The position numbers were made by a program, and so were the translations under genes. Below the pieces are notes generated by a model, which ran no database searches, had not been told where the DNA came from, and saw only the letters and a list, made by a program, of their open reading frames with translations. From JAZDMK01 sp043800975 (GTDB lineage Bacteria > Bacteroidota > Bacteroidia > Bacteroidales > JAHJDW01), in the NCBI GenBank assembly GCA_043800975.1, contig JAZDMK010000049.1:1-13194 (forward strand): 13,194 nucleotides of DNA, read 5' to 3'. Shown here in pieces: positions 13,096 through 13,194 of this stretch. Position 1 is the stretch's first letter, and the number at the start of each line of letters is the position of its first letter.

Positions 13096-13194
13096 TTAAT
13101 ATTTAATGCGATATACAATTAATTTTTTATCATTGCATTTACCAGAAGCCCATACTATGTCTCCATTCGGGCAAGTGACCAAATCATGGGTGAG
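13096..13194 (-). CDS. C-terminal fragment of a gene running off the window, possible beta-propeller end
   Basis: An open minus-strand frame entering at the window edge and ending at TAA 13096-13098. Its 32 visible residues include DLVTCPNGDIVWASGK and end in KLIVYRIKY. The CPNGDIVWA segment, then a Lys/Ile/Val strand, looks like a blade of a beta-propeller or PQQ/WD-type repeat protein: a 'NGDIvWAsG' turn between strands. The fragment is too short for a family call, but the coding pattern is credible because the open frame runs in phase from the edge with natural strand composition. It lies upstream of the outer-membrane protein gene on the same strand, with 191 bases between. Confidence 0.6.
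   Translation of the reverse strand, partial: LTHDLVTCPNGDIVWASGKCNDKKLIVYRIKY

Noticed and set aside
12911..13099. 62-codon plus-strand frame between the outer-membrane gene and the window edge
   Set aside because: It overlaps the minus-strand promoter region and the end of the minus-strand partial gene, has low-complexity A+T-driven composition, no signal peptide or domain and no good start context.

Overview
This window looks like a chromosomal segment of a Bacteroidota bacterium. The evidence is a secreted protein ending in a type IX secretion (T9SS) type A sorting domain, a DUF4831-type lipoprotein, an outer-membrane barrel protein, no clear Shine-Dalgarno sequences but A-rich start contexts, and several matches to the Bacteroidota -7 promoter element TAnnTTTG. 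I see no rRNA, tRNA, CRISPR array, insertion sequence or phage gene. No stretch longer than 300 bases lacks a gene.

Layout. (1) 1-2831, plus strand: three exported proteins of unknown function, namely a T9SS cargo protein (40-906), a secreted protein (975-1694) and a two-part beta-rich protein with an N-terminal signal/anchor (1751-2818). They end at strong hairpin terminators at 935-959 and 2808-2831. (2) 2830-6463, minus strand: a tightly coupled three-gene unit, a polytopic membrane protein with a C-terminal soluble domain, then an extended-SDR NDP-sugar epimerase/dehydratase, then a family 2 glycosyltransferase. Each pair overlaps by four bases, and the start codons are GTG, ATG and TTG. 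The likely theme is synthesis or transfer of a sugar onto a lipid carrier or surface glycan. (3) 6528-8525, plus strand, divergent from that unit: a membrane-anchored protein with an AsmA-like periplasmic region and a C-terminal GT51 peptidoglycan glycosyltransferase domain. The 64-base divergent spacer carries a perfect 10-bp inverted repeat. (4) 8597-10470, minus strand: a DUF4831-like lipoprotein followed by a much more A+T-rich secreted protein, with stop and start sharing one base. (5) 10644-11614, plus strand: a good promoter, a dyad, a possible 17-codon leader peptide, a class I SAM methyltransferase, an unlisted 39-residue single-pass membrane protein and a terminator. (6) 11621-12904, minus strand: a signal peptide, a CxxC-containing domain and an outer-membrane beta-barrel. 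(7) 13096-13194, minus strand: the C-terminal end of a further gene running off the window.

Taken together this is mostly a cell-envelope neighbourhood: surface proteins, sugar and lipid-carrier enzymes, a peptidoglycan polymerase, a lipoprotein and an outer-membrane protein. I did not find a complete, clearly new defence or metabolic system. The best leads are the AsmA-GT51 fusion with its altered first active-site motif, the short membrane protein behind the methyltransferase, the leader ORF and dyad in front of it, the inverted repeat between the divergent glycan genes, and the abrupt composition change inside the lipoprotein operon.
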